Notes: generated by a model from the letters alone, not told the origin. Shown: positions 19,720 through 29,691, counted from the first letter of the stretch. The stretch: 64,000 bases of DNA from Sulfurovum sp. (GCA_027068435.1 JAMOTA010000044.1:1-64000), one strand, 5' to 3'. Numbers and translations: made by a program.

Positions 19720-20166
19720 TTAACGAAACATTTTACTTAACATATCCATAGCACCTTGTGGTCCACCTACTTGAGCTAACATCTCATCCATTATAGTACC
19801 TTCACCAGAAGTTGCTTTATCAACTACCTGTGGAAGAGCATCAACTAACGCATTTTTTGCACTCTCTTCAGAAAGTCCTAGTGAAGATGCAAATGAAGCA
19901 ATTTTATCTGAACCTAAAAGATCAGTAATCTGATCTGTAGAGATAGATTTATTTTCTCCATTACCTAACCATGATCCCACAATCTCACCCAAACCATTTT
20001 GTGATAAACCACCTACTAATGCACCAAGATTTAATCCACCTGCTCCATTACCAAGCATACTGTTAAGTGCTGAAGCGATACTATCTACATCTAATCCTGT
20101 TGTTGCGTTATCATTGTTACCTTGAATAAGTGACCCACCTACTTTTAAAAGATCCATTAGTTCCAT
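19720..20166 (-). CDS. DUF937/YidB-like protein
   Basis: GGLNLGALVGGLSQNGLGEIVGSWLGNGENKSISTDQITDLLGSDKIASFASSLGLS. Confidence 0.75.
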   Translation of the reverse strand: MELMDLLKVGGSLIQGNNDNATTGLDVDSIASALNSMLGNGAGGLNLGALVGGLSQNGLGEIVGSWLGNGENKSISTDQITDLLGSDKIASFASSLGLSEESAKNALVDALPQVVDKATSGEGTIMDEMLAQVGGPQGAMDMLSKMFR

Positions 20167-20208
20167 ATTTTATTCCTTGTATTATTTAATCATTTAGTAT
20201 AGCAAAAA

Positions 20209-21069
20209 CTACAGTAATTTAATAGAACTCTCTAAAAGCTCTATTTTCTCACTCTCTATAAGTTCTGTCAATGTACGTTTAAAATTTTTCTTACTCATTG
20301 CAAAGACTTTTTTTATCTCATCTGCATCACTTTTATAGGTAAAAGGAAGTGTACCATCTGCCTCTTTAAGTAGTTTAACTACCACCCCTTCTATTTCATC
20401 TTTTTTTGCTTGAACACCAATAGCTTGAAGAGATAAATCTAACTTAAAATCTTTTCTAACAGATTTGATATATGTTTTTTTACGATCACCTATTTTGATA
20501 GGTTCAAAAATCTCATTATTGAAAAGCATACCTTCATATTGATTATCTGCTATTACCTTGTACCCTAAAGGTGTTTGTGCTAAGACAATAACATCTAGTA
20601 CTTTATTTTGATGTAAACCTTTCATCTCTCTGTTAAAGTATTTACCTATCTTTTGTGTAGCAAAGAGTCTTCCTGTCTGCTCATCAAGACAGACACGCAG
20701 AAGGTACTTTTTTCCTATAGTAAAATGCTCTTTTTGTTGTGAAAGTGGCACAAAAAGGTCTTTTGGTAGTCCCCAGTTTACAAATGCACCGTACGATTTG
20801 TAGTCAACAACAGTAAAATAACCATACTCCCCTAGTTTTGCATAAGGCATCTTAGTTGTAGCTACAGGTCGGTCTTCAGAGTCTGTATAGACAAACACTT
20901 CTAGTAGTGAACCCATGGGCATTTCATCTTCCATAATATAAACATTAGGAAGAAGCACTTCGTTAAAGTCTTCAGCTATAAGGTAGTAACCAAAGTCTGT
21001 ATCACGTGCAATTTTGAGAGTATTAACTTCACCAATATTAATGGTTTTATTTTGAATTTTTTCTGACAT
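20209..21069 (-). CDS. S1 RNA-binding protein (CvfB/YitL family)
   Basis: GAFVNWGLPKDLFVPLSQQ S1-like segments and a C-terminal winged-helix-like segment. Confidence 0.8.
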   Translation of the reverse strand: MSEKIQNKTINIGEVNTLKIARDTDFGYYLIAEDFNEVLLPNVYIMEDEMPMGSLLEVFVYTDSEDRPVATTKMPYAKLGEYGYFTVVDYKSYGAFVNWGLPKDLFVPLSQQKEHFTIGKKYLLRVCLDEQTGRLFATQKIGKYFNREMKGLHQNKVLDVIVLAQTPLGYKVIADNQYEGMLFNNEIFEPIKIGDRKKTYIKSVRKDFKLDLSLQAIGVQAKKDEIEGVVVKLLKEADGTLPFTYKSDADEIKKVFAMSKKNFKRTLTELIESEKIELLESSIKLL

Positions 21070-21194
21070 TATGTTTTTCCGTTTCTATGTAATGTTTTGT
21101 GATATACTCACAATTTTAGTAAATGTATTATACCCTAATAAAATCTTTTGCTATAATTAAAAAATATTTATATAAAAACAGATAAGGAGAACAC

Positions 21195-21653
21195 ATGCTT
21201 CCAGCATTTCTAACAAAAACTTCAACTACCAAATTAGGTAAAAAAGAGAACCATCTACAGTGGTGGGTAACATTTATACTTTCACTTGCATTAGCCATAG
21301 GTACATGGAACCCTACAGGTAGCCATTTTATCAACTATATCTCTCATTCAGAGAATATTCTTTCAGGATTCAAACCTTTTGGTATTTTACTGATGCTCGC
21401 ACTTTGGTTACTTGCGATTAAATCTATTTTTCAAAGTTTAAAACTTTATGGTGCCATACTTACGGTTATTATTATTGCTGCATTTATCTGGGGTCTACAA
21501 GAGTATGGCATCATAGACATTAACCAGTTTCAACAAGTAGGATGGGCAGCAACTATAGGTGTTGGGGTTCTTATTTGGTTTGGACTTAATGCTTCTATTA
21601 TATGGAAAAAGCTTACGGGTGTCTATACTACAGACTTAACAGAAGAGGAGTAA
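21195..21653 (+). CDS. Small integral membrane protein (DUF6524-like)
   Basis: Four hydrophobic segments; WNPTGSHFINYI. Confidence 0.55.
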   Translation: MLPAFLTKTSTTKLGKKENHLQWWVTFILSLALAIGTWNPTGSHFINYISHSENILSGFKPFGILLMLALWLLAIKSIFQSLKLYGAILTVIIIAAFIWGLQEYGIIDINQFQQVGWAATIGVGVLIWFGLNASIIWKKLTGVYTTDLTEEE

Positions 21654-21701
21654 TTTGTACCTAGAGCAAATTATAGATATACAAAACCAAAGGAAGATAA
21701 A

Positions 21702-22394
21702 ATGATACCCTTAAAAATCATCTCAAAAGTACTCTTTTTTGTAACTATTATACCACTTACAAACATCTATCTTCAAGCAAATGTAAAGAACATAAAGCTT
21801 GACAAAGGTGAAAAAAAATTTAAAGTGTTAAATGCCTATACATTAAAAGATTTTCACTTTAAGTGGAATATAACCTATATGGATATAGTAAATTTTGATA
21901 CTGAAAACTCTGATGGTATGCACTTTTCACTTCCCTCAAAAGTTATATTTTACACCCGTCTTAAAGTAGGTAAAGCGTTATCTTTTCCACAGCGTAAACA
22001 GCTATGGCTCGCTAATGCCATTTTAAAAAAGCGTTATTTCTGGAAAGAACCTCTCTTACCTTCTACCCTGTATAACTTTTCATCTATGCGTTTTTTGGAA
22101 AAAGGAGACCATCACTTCAAAGCTATTACTAAACTTAAAGATATAAAAGATATGTTCGGTGATATAGACACCGAAGCAGAACTACACGTATGGATAGAAG
22201 CAACCATGCATCATGCTATGGGTATTTACAGTTATAAAAAAACATCTAAAGGGTACAGAGTTCGTTTTGCAAGTACAAGCTTAGGTTGTCAATACAGTGA
22301 ATACTTTAACTACTATGACAAAAGAGGAAAACTTCTTAAAATAAAAAAAATAAAATCTTACAATGTTAAGGGTTGTTCTGTTATTTGTTTGTAA
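21702..22394 (+). CDS. Exported hypothetical protein
   Basis: N-terminal signal-like hydrophobic segment, SD-like AAAGGAAG upstream; C-term KSYNVKGCSVICL. Confidence 0.6.
   Translation: MIPLKIISKVLFFVTIIPLTNIYLQANVKNIKLDKGEKKFKVLNAYTLKDFHFKWNITYMDIVNFDTENSDGMHFSLPSKVIFYTRLKVGKALSFPQRKQLWLANAILKKRYFWKEPLLPSTLYNFSSMRFLEKGDHHFKAITKLKDIKDMFGDIDTEAELHVWIEATMHHAMGIYSYKKTSKGYRVRFASTSLGCQYSEYFNYYDKRGKLLKIKKIKSYNVKGCSVICL
22351..22393 (+). repeat. Imperfect direct repeat, copy 1 (3' end of 21702 gene)
   Basis: TAAAATCTTACAATGTTAAGGGTTGTTCTGTTATTTGTTTGTA; 36/43 identical by eye to 23345-23387. Confidence 0.8.
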
Positions 22395-22462
22395 TAGATT
22401 CAAAATTACTGTTTTATTAAAGATTTAGATACAATAATAGATACAGAAAAAGGATTTAAAAT

Positions 22463-23347
22463 ATGAAATTTGCAGACCCTAAAAATGACTTGGCATTTAA
22501 AAAAATATTTGGTGATGAGAATCATAAAAATATATTAATCTCATTTTTAAACTCAATATTGGACTTTAAAGAGCTTCAAACTATCGTTGACATCTCTTTA
22601 GCAAATCCTTATCAGGTACCAAAAATACCTGAATTAAAAGAGACTATACTAGATATAAAAGCTACCAATAAAAATGGTGATGATTTTATAGTAGAAATTC
22701 AGAAAAAAGACTTAGGTGACTTTACTAAAAGAAGTTTGTACTACACATCTAAAGCTTACATAGCCCAACTACCAAAAGGGACTAACTACACTGTACTTAA
22801 AAAAGTATATTTTATAGGTATTTTAAACTTTAATATATTTGACAATAAGAAGTTTATATCAAGACATCTTATTATCAATCAAGAGACAAATAAACAAGAT
22901 TTAGATGATTTTGAATTTAGCTTTATAGAGTTACCAAAGTTTACAAAAGAGTTAAAAGATTTAAGCTCTGTATTGGACAAATGGATATACTTTATAAAAA
23001 ATGCATCAAATCTAACAATGATACCATCACAATATCAAAACCTAAAAGAATTCAAAGAAGCATTTAATATAGCTACGCAAACCACATGGAACAAAAAAGA
23101 GTTAGAAATCTATGACTACATAAGTCTAAAAGAGTTTGATGAGCTAAATGCATTAAAAACAGCTGAGAGAAAAGGAATTGAAAAAGGAATTGAAAAAGGA
23201 ATTGAGAAAGGAATTGAGAAAGGAATTGAACAGGAAAAAATTAATATAGCCAAAAGTCTTTTAGATATTCTTGATGATGAAACTATCTCTTTAAAAACTT
23301 GCCTTAACATAGATATTGTTAAAAAGCTTAGGGGAGAGAAGATTTAA
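22463..23347 (+). CDS. Rpn/PD-(D/E)XK nuclease-family putative transposase
   Basis: MKFADPKNDLAFKKIFGDENHKNILISFLNSIL; ILDIKATNKNGDDFIVEIQKKDLGDFTKRSLYYTSKAY; GIEKGIEKG C-terminal repeats. Confidence 0.88.
   Translation: MKFADPKNDLAFKKIFGDENHKNILISFLNSILDFKELQTIVDISLANPYQVPKIPELKETILDIKATNKNGDDFIVEIQKKDLGDFTKRSLYYTSKAYIAQLPKGTNYTVLKKVYFIGILNFNIFDNKKFISRHLIINQETNKQDLDDFEFSFIELPKFTKELKDLSSVLDKWIYFIKNASNLTMIPSQYQNLKEFKEAFNIATQTTWNKKELEIYDYISLKEFDELNALKTAERKGIEKGIEKGIEKGIEKGIEQEKINIAKSLLDILDDETISLKTCLNIDIVKKLRGEKI
23174..23233 (+). repeat. 12-bp in-frame tandem repeat (GGAATTGAAAAA-type), 5 copies
   Basis: Encodes (GIEK)x4 plus GIEQ in the Rpn-family protein. Confidence 0.95.
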
Positions 23348-23387
23348 AATCTTATCTTGTTAAAGGTTGTTCTATTATCTATTTGTA
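23345..23387 (+). repeat. Imperfect direct repeat, copy 2 (orphan gene 3' end, KSYLVKGCSIIYL*)
   Basis: TAAAATCTTATCTTGTTAAAGGTTGTTCTATTATCTATTTGTA; stop codon in the corresponding frame. Confidence 0.8.
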
Positions 23388-23421
23388 GGAAGGTTTACAA
23401 TATACTTTGCTACAATTCAGT

Positions 23422-23640
23422 ATGGAACAAAATATAAAAATAGAATTTAAACAAACCACTGTTGAAAACTTACAACTCTTTTCTAAAATGCTCAAAAAAG
23501 ATATTAATTTTATGCTTGAAGAGGCTTTAGAACAGTATTTTGACAATGAGCAAAAAAGACTTATGGAAAAAAATATTAATGATGAAAATGCTATGACAAA
23601 CTTAGACTTTAATGAGTTTTGGGATGATGTGGATATTTAA
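23422..23640 (+). CDS. Small RHH/antitoxin-like protein
   Basis: MEQNIKIEFKQTTVENLQLFSKMLKKDINFMLEEALEQYFDNEQ plus acidic tail; abuts the next ATG. Confidence 0.45.
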   Translation: MEQNIKIEFKQTTVENLQLFSKMLKKDINFMLEEALEQYFDNEQKRLMEKNINDENAMTNLDFNEFWDDVDI

Positions 23641-24144
23641 ATGAAAAAATGGAATATAAAAAAAGTACTTAAAGAGTTAGCTATAGGAGTACTCATTCTA
23701 TTTGTCATTAGCAACCTTTTTAGTTACTTACGTAAACCCATATTAGATAGTAACACCTTACCACAGATGCAAATTAGACTCCTAGACAACACTCTATTCT
23801 CTTCAAAAAATCTAAAAGGCAAACCAGTTGTTATTCATTTCTGGGCAACATGGTGTCCAACTTGTAAACTTGAAGCACCTAATATACAAAACATTTCTGA
23901 GCATTACAATGTACTTACTATTGCCGTACAGTCAGGAAGCAGTGCAGAGTTACAAGCCTATATAAGAGAGAGAAACTTAAGCTTTAATGTCTTAAACGAT
24001 AAAAAAGGCATATGGTCAAGAAAGTTTCATGTTCAAGCTTTTCCTACTAGTTTTATCTATAATAGTAAAGGTAAATTAGCATTTACAGAGGTTGGATACA
24101 CAACTACAGCAGGATTGTTGGCAAGATTAAAAATAATAGAGTAA
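23641..24144 (+). CDS. TlpA-like membrane-anchored thioredoxin/disulfide reductase
   Basis: N-terminal TM; VVIHFWATWCPTCKLEAPNIQ. Confidence 0.88.
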   Translation: MKKWNIKKVLKELAIGVLILFVISNLFSYLRKPILDSNTLPQMQIRLLDNTLFSSKNLKGKPVVIHFWATWCPTCKLEAPNIQNISEHYNVLTIAVQSGSSAELQAYIRERNLSFNVLNDKKGIWSRKFHVQAFPTSFIYNSKGKLAFTEVGYTTTAGLLARLKIIE

Positions 24145-24181
24145 AATACGTACTCTTATTAAGAACATTAAAGGATAAAAA

Positions 24182-24721
24182 ATGAGTATTGATAAAGCCT
24201 TACTAGAAAGAGCCGAAAATAAATGTGAACTGTGTGGTTCTCAAGATGAGCTAACTGCATATGAAGTAGCACCTAAAGATGAGTCTATTGTAATCTGTGG
24301 AACTTGTGCTAAAAGCATAGATGAGCCCACATCTGATGAGAAACACTGGAACTGTCTTCATGACAGTATGTGGAGTACAGAACCAGCTGTTCAAGTAGTT
24401 GTGTTTAGATTACTAAATAAGTTAGCTGCTCAAGATCAACTTGACATGATGTACCTAGAAGATGATGTAAGAGTATGGGCAGAAGAGGGCTTAAACGAAG
24501 AGAAGCAAGAGCCTACACAAGATGCAAATGGTACAATACTAGTAGAGGGTGACGCAGTAAGTATCATCAAAGATCTTGTCGTTAAAGGTGCTGGTTTTAC
24601 TGCAAAACAAGGTACCACAGTAAAAAATATCCGTATGGTTCAAGGTGACCCACTGCATATTCAAGGACGTGTAAATGGAACAATGATTTTTATCATTTCT
24701 GCTTATTTGAAAAAACTTTAA
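24182..24721 (+). CDS. PhnA/YjdM family zinc-ribbon protein
   Basis: [15 protein letters not shown]...[49 protein letters not shown]. Confidence 0.85.
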   Translation: MSIDKALLERAENKCELCGSQDELTAYEVAPKDESIVICGTCAKSIDEPTSDEKHWNCLHDSMWSTEPAVQVVVFRLLNKLAAQDQLDMMYLEDDVRVWAEEGLNEEKQEPTQDANGTILVEGDAVSIIKDLVVKGAGFTAKQGTTVKNIRMVQGDPLHIQGRVNGTMIFIISAYLKKL

Positions 24722-24821
24722 CCTTAGATTTGGAGTGTAAAACTCCAAATCAAACCTCTTCGTATCTCATACTAAACCTTAAAATAGTTAAATATATGCT
24801 ACAATTATTTAAATTATACTG

Positions 24822-25592
24822 ATGAGGAATATCATGCAAACTATCACATTTATAGGTAACGGAAATATGGGACTTAGCATCGCTAAGGGTCTAAAAAATA
24901 AATACAACATTGAAGTAGTAGGTAGAGATATAAAGAAGCTTGATCTCTTTGAACAAGCATTAAATATAAAAATAGATAAATACCTCATGGAGGGTTTTGA
25001 TATTACTGATAAAACATTACTTCTATGTGTCAAACCTGCCAATGTAGAAGAGGTAAGTACAAAACTTATCGGAGAGGCTAAAGTACTTTTTTCTGTCTTA
25101 GCAGGTACAAAAGTAGAGAAGTTAAAACAGCATTTTAAGACTCAAGCCGTAGTAAGAACAATGCCAAACCTAGCAGCAAGTGTAGGTGCTTCTATGACTA
25201 CACTAACTGGTGATATAGCCTTTAAAGAAGAGGCTAAAGAGCTTTTGGGTGCTGTGGGTGATACATTATGGTTAAACAGTGAAAAAGAGATAGATATCGC
25301 CACTGCATTAGCAGGATCTGGTCCAGCTTACTTAGCTCTTATGGCTGAAGCATTAGTCGATGGTGCAGTAAAACAGGGGCTTAAGCGTGAAGATGCAATG
25401 GCAACTATGAGAGGTCTTTTCTCTGGCTTTGGAACACTTATACAAGAGATACATCCTGCACTACTTAAAGATGGTGTAATGAGTCCAGGAGGAACAACAG
25501 CAGCAGGATACGCTGCACTAGAAGAGGGAAATGTACGCTCATCATGTATTAAAGCCATAGATAAAGCGTATGAAAAAGCACAACAACTTTAA
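24822..25592 (+). CDS. proC: Pyrroline-5-carboxylate reductase
   Basis: ITFIGNGNMGLSIAKGL, VRTMPNLAASVGASMT, ALAGSGPAYLALMAEALVDGAVKQGL, SPGGTTAAGYAALE. Confidence 0.94.
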   Translation: MRNIMQTITFIGNGNMGLSIAKGLKNKYNIEVVGRDIKKLDLFEQALNIKIDKYLMEGFDITDKTLLLCVKPANVEEVSTKLIGEAKVLFSVLAGTKVEKLKQHFKTQAVVRTMPNLAASVGASMTTLTGDIAFKEEAKELLGAVGDTLWLNSEKEIDIATALAGSGPAYLALMAEALVDGAVKQGLKREDAMATMRGLFSGFGTLIQEIHPALLKDGVMSPGGTTAAGYAALEEGNVRSSCIKAIDKAYEKAQQL

Positions 25593-25594
25593 TA

Positions 25595-26200
25595 TTATTT
25601 AGATAGATAAATCTTTTGTAAATCATTTTTTGCAAAAGGCATATAGCTATGTCTGGTAATAACTATTTTTGTTTTATATGTTGCCCACTTAAAGAGTACA
25701 GGAATATCTTTTGGATCAATATGTATGCATCCATGAGACATCCAATCTACACTTCCTTTATGTAGTGCATGACCATAATGGGTAAACTTCATCATATAAT
25801 CCATGTTATTTACTCCTGATTCATCTGGATAAGATGTGGACATATGAAAACGCTTTTTATGAATAATAGGAAAAACCCCTGATGGGCTTCTAAACTCTAA
25901 GGCACCTGAAGTTACAACTCCACTCCACCAAACTGTACCATCACTATCTACAGCATAAAAACGTCCATCGCTACCAGCTTCTCGTACAGAAACAATTATA
26001 AAGTTTTTACCCGTTAAATCAATAGTCTTCTCTTTTAGAGTTTTTAAATTTATCTGCTTAAAAGTTGTTTTAGAGAGAGGCATAAGCTCTGTAGTTAAAG
26101 GCTTTAACTCTACAGTTTCTTCTTTAGTACTCTTCTCGTCTGCACTTATATAACTAAAAAGTAAAACACTTAGTAAAAAAATATGTATTATGTTTTTCAT
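25595..26200 (-). CDS. L,D-transpeptidase (YkuD family)
   Basis: Signal peptide; HALHKGSVDWMSHGCIHI catalytic SHGC motif. Confidence 0.85.
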   Translation of the reverse strand: MKNIIHIFLLSVLLFSYISADEKSTKEETVELKPLTTELMPLSKTTFKQINLKTLKEKTIDLTGKNFIIVSVREAGSDGRFYAVDSDGTVWWSGVVTSGALEFRSPSGVFPIIHKKRFHMSTSYPDESGVNNMDYMMKFTHYGHALHKGSVDWMSHGCIHIDPKDIPVLFKWATYKTKIVITRHSYMPFAKNDLQKIYLSK

Positions 26201-26201
26201 T

Positions 26202-26987
26202 CTATAACCTCTCTAACTTTTCTTGTGCAATCTTAGCACTATTTTTACCTTGATAGTTCTCAATAATATTTTCATAAAACATTTTTGCTTGCTCTTTGTC
26301 TCCTATATATGATAAAGAGATACCTGCATGTAAGAGTAAAACATCCATATAACTAGCCTTATCATATAAACCTGCACTCTTTTTAAAATAAAATATTGCA
26401 TCATCATAATTTTTAGTATAATACGATATCTCACCCATATAGTAGTTAGACGCTGCTGGCTTGTGTCCTTTTTTATCGGTGATTTCAAATCTTTTTCTTG
26501 CTTCATTGTAACGTTTTTTTTGAAATAACCTTACCCCTTCACTATAGACTTTAGAGATATCTTTTTTATCTAAAGTAGGTTTAGTCTCAATAGCGTTTGG
26601 TTTTGAAGTAGTAGTAAGTGTTGAGTTAGAACTTAAAGCTTTTTCTAATGTCTCCTTAGTAACATACGTGTCATCAATAGTATCTACCCTACTCACTAAG
26701 TTTTGAAGCTCAATACTACTACTATTACTGCTACTCACAGATGTAGAGTGACTACTGTTTTGTAGTTCAGCTATACTGTTATTTAACCCCTCTATTAGTG
26801 AGATTAAACCATCTATTCTCTCATTTTGTTTATCTATCTCTCTTTTAAGTGAGGCGATACTTCTTTTGTTCTGCTTTACACTAACTCCAGTATTAGAACC
26901 TTTGTTATAACTATTGTCAAATCCATAAACAGAAGGCTCAGCTAAGAGCAGTGTAGAAATTAAAAAAAATAAAAAAGAGACATTCAT
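26202..26987 (-). CDS. cpoB: Tol-pal system protein YbgF/CpoB-like
   Basis: Coiled-coil N-term, TPR C-term (YSEGVRLFQKKRYNEARKRFE), adjacent to pal and tolB. Confidence 0.75.
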   Translation of the reverse strand: MNVSFLFFLISTLLLAEPSVYGFDNSYNKGSNTGVSVKQNKRSIASLKREIDKQNERIDGLISLIEGLNNSIAELQNSSHSTSVSSSNSSSIELQNLVSRVDTIDDTYVTKETLEKALSSNSTLTTTSKPNAIETKPTLDKKDISKVYSEGVRLFQKKRYNEARKRFEITDKKGHKPAASNYYMGEISYYTKNYDDAIFYFKKSAGLYDKASYMDVLLLHAGISLSYIGDKEQAKMFYENIIENYQGKNSAKIAQEKLERL

Positions 26988-27518
26988 CTAAGGAACCAAA
27001 CGAAGATCAACTCTTCTATTTTTAGCATAACACTCATCAGTAGGACTACTACACAATGGACTACTCTCACCAAAGGTAATCATTACTATTCTACTAGCAT
27101 CTACACCTTGTGCAGTAAGTCCATCTTTAACTGCTTTTGCTCTTTTTAAACCTAGAGCATAGTTATACTCATCTGTACCAAACTCATCACAATTTCCCTC
27201 TATCTTAACCCTTTGACTTTTACTGTTAGCTACTTGTCTATTTCTATCCATACTATTTTCCATACCTGATGAGAGAGTGAAATCATCAAAATCAAAATAG
27301 ATACTTTGAAAACCATCACTACTACTATTCATACCATTGCTTTCTCTATCGATACTCTCACTATTACCCTCACCATTACTCTCATCAACACTTACTGTGT
27401 CTCCTGCTATTTCATTTACATCTGAGACATTTCCATAACCATTAAGGTCAGGAGCTTTTTGACTACAACCTACTAAAAGCAACGCGGTAATTACTGTTAT
27501 TATCATATTTTTTTTCAT
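26988..27518 (-). CDS. pal: Peptidoglycan-associated lipoprotein (OmpA C-terminal domain)
   Basis: Lipobox LLLVGCSQK; IYFDFDDFTLS...VKIEGNCDEFGTDEYNYALGLKRAKAVKDGL. Confidence 0.92.
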   Translation of the reverse strand: MKKNMIITVITALLLVGCSQKAPDLNGYGNVSDVNEIAGDTVSVDESNGEGNSESIDRESNGMNSSSDGFQSIYFDFDDFTLSSGMENSMDRNRQVANSKSQRVKIEGNCDEFGTDEYNYALGLKRAKAVKDGLTAQGVDASRIVMITFGESSPLCSSPTDECYAKNRRVDLRLVP

Positions 27519-27538
27519 TATTAAAATCCTTATTTTCA

Positions 27539-28804
27539 TTACCAATCAAGAGATTGTATTTTTTTGACACCAAGAGGAAAAAGTAAACTTTGATGTGATT
27601 GAAGATTTGTATAGCCAATAGAAGAGCCATAATCACTATGTTTTATAAAAAGTACAACAGAACCATCTGTTGAAAATCTAGGGAATTGATTGGTACCTGT
27701 AGTTGTCAAAGGTCGTGTTCCTAAACCATTTGAAGAGGCTAAATAAAGATTAAACTTATTATTACCAAAACTTTTTGTACTCTCTCTACTTGAGTAAACT
27801 AGTTTATCTCCATGGGTATCACAAGCATTGTTATTTCTGCCATGATGTACCACTTGAGAGATAGCTGTACCATCTATAGGTTTTTTAAATATATTAGCAT
27901 ATCCTAGTCTGTTAGAGACAAAAAGCACTGCATTTTCACTATGATTATATTTACCACTTACATCAATACCATTAAACTTTGTCACTCTTTTTTTTACATT
28001 AGAAGCAACATTAAACTCATAAATATCTGGCTGACCATTAGGTGCCATTGTGAGTAAAAGTTTTGTGCCATTATTACTAACATCAGTACATACAAGCATC
28101 CCCTCAGAAGAGACTATCTTCTTTTTTACCCCTGAATAAATGTTAATCTTATACAGTGTAGGATATAAGCTAGCATAAGAGGTGTAGTAAAAACTCTTCT
28201 GTTTCTCATCTGCCCATTTAGGAAAAAGATTAAGTCCCCCTCTTATAATCACTTTTGTATAATTAAAAGTATAATCAGCTAAAACAATTTCACTCTTTCT
28301 TGAAGCTGTATATCGAGAAAAAACCACATAACGATTTAACCAACTTATATCAGTATAGTTTAAAGCATTATTAATATCAGAAACTGCTTTATGTGCCAAA
28401 AAAGGTATTTTACTTTTACTAGGTATGCTATAATTTTTTTGAAATATCTCACTACCAGTGGAGGCTTTAAGAAGACGTATACTTAACTTACTACCACTAC
28501 TTTGATTTAGTGCATACTTTACAATATACTCTTTACTTTTCAATGCAGGATCCATAAGATTACTACCTATCTCACCTTTGTATTTTGTGCTATCTGCTAA
28601 AAAATGACCTGAGATTTTAAAGTCGGAGAGTAAAATACTAAAGAATTTAGGATTAACCACTGAAGAGCCATCTACTAAAGCAATACGAGAACGTTGCTCA
28701 ACATCTTTTTCAATCTTCAATACTGCATCCACTGCAAAAAGATGCACAGATAATAATACAATTAAAATATACTTCAATATAATTCCTTCTGTTTTAGTAT
28801 GCAT
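27539..28804 (-). CDS. tolB: Tol-Pal system translocation protein TolB
   Basis: Beta-propeller repeats; FPKWADEKQKSFYYTS, NELVFVSNR-like AVLFVSNRLGYANIF; upstream of pal. Confidence 0.88.
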   Translation of the reverse strand: MHTKTEGIILKYILIVLLSVHLFAVDAVLKIEKDVEQRSRIALVDGSSVVNPKFFSILLSDFKISGHFLADSTKYKGEIGSNLMDPALKSKEYIVKYALNQSSGSKLSIRLLKASTGSEIFQKNYSIPSKSKIPFLAHKAVSDINNALNYTDISWLNRYVVFSRYTASRKSEIVLADYTFNYTKVIIRGGLNLFPKWADEKQKSFYYTSYASLYPTLYKINIYSGVKKKIVSSEGMLVCTDVSNNGTKLLLTMAPNGQPDIYEFNVASNVKKRVTKFNGIDVSGKYNHSENAVLFVSNRLGYANIFKKPIDGTAISQVVHHGRNNNACDTHGDKLVYSSRESTKSFGNNKFNLYLASSNGLGTRPLTTTGTNQFPRFSTDGSVVLFIKHSDYGSSIGYTNLQSHQSLLFPLGVKKIQSLDW

Positions 28805-28853
28805 TGTATCAAGGCTGAGTTGAATTCTTCATTAATTAATATTAATTATATTT

Positions 28854-29681
28854 TTATCTATTACTTTCATAAATACCTAAAATACGTACTTCATCTGCAA
28901 AAAAAGCCAACTCTTTTAGTGCAAGTTTTAATATACTAGAGTCTATATGCCCATCTATATCTATATGAAATTGGCTACCAGGAAGCATATGTGTTCCCAT
29001 ATAGCTCTCTATTTTTAAAAGGTTTATCCCGTTTGTAGCAAATCCACCAAGAACTTTATACAGTGCAGAAGGTATATTTTTTACTCTAAATACCAATGAA
29101 GTAATATACTTTTTAGTAGGGTCAAATACTGGGATATTTTTCTCTTTAGAGAGGATAAAAAAACGCGTTGTATTGCCTTTCTTATCTTCAAAATTCTCTT
29201 TGAGTATCTGTAAGCCATAAATCTCTGAAGCAAGCTTTGAAGCGACAGCTGCTCTGTGTTTATCATTAAGTACAAGCAACTCTTTTGCTGCACCAGCAGT
29301 GTCTAGTTTAGCTTCAGCTTTTAACCCTAAAGCCATAATATTATTATGACATTGAGCTAATGCCTGTGGATGAGAAGCCACATATTCTAAATCATCAAGA
29401 TTGGCTTCAGGTAAAGCAAGTAAACAGTGGACTACAGGTTCAAAATGTTCAGCAACTACATGTAGTGCCATCTTTGGAACAAGCCTATATATCTCCTCTA
29501 CTCTACCTGCTGTTGAGTTCTCCAAAGGTATCATAGCTAACTCTGCATCACCTTGTTCTACAAGCCACATAGCTTCATGAAAAGTATCACAAGCAATACT
29601 TCTATAGCTACTATAAGCATTTTTACATGCTTGCTCTGAATAAGCCCCTTGAACACCTTGGTAAGCTATGGTTTTTTGCAT
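28854..29681 (-). CDS. pheA: Prephenate dehydratase with ACT domain
   Basis: IAYQGVQGAYSEQAC, MIPLENSTAGRVEEIYRL, VASHPQALAQC, NTTRFFILSK, NLLKIESYMG. Confidence 0.9.
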   Translation of the reverse strand: MQKTIAYQGVQGAYSEQACKNAYSSYRSIACDTFHEAMWLVEQGDAELAMIPLENSTAGRVEEIYRLVPKMALHVVAEHFEPVVHCLLALPEANLDDLEYVASHPQALAQCHNNIMALGLKAEAKLDTAGAAKELLVLNDKHRAAVASKLASEIYGLQILKENFEDKKGNTTRFFILSKEKNIPVFDPTKKYITSLVFRVKNIPSALYKVLGGFATNGINLLKIESYMGTHMLPGSQFHIDIDGHIDSSILKLALKELAFFADEVRILGIYESNR

Positions 29682-29691
29682 TATTTTCCCT

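Noticed and set aside
23174-23233. Possible CRISPR or minisatellite locus
   Set aside because: In-frame 12-bp coding repeat within an Rpn-family protein, no spacers.
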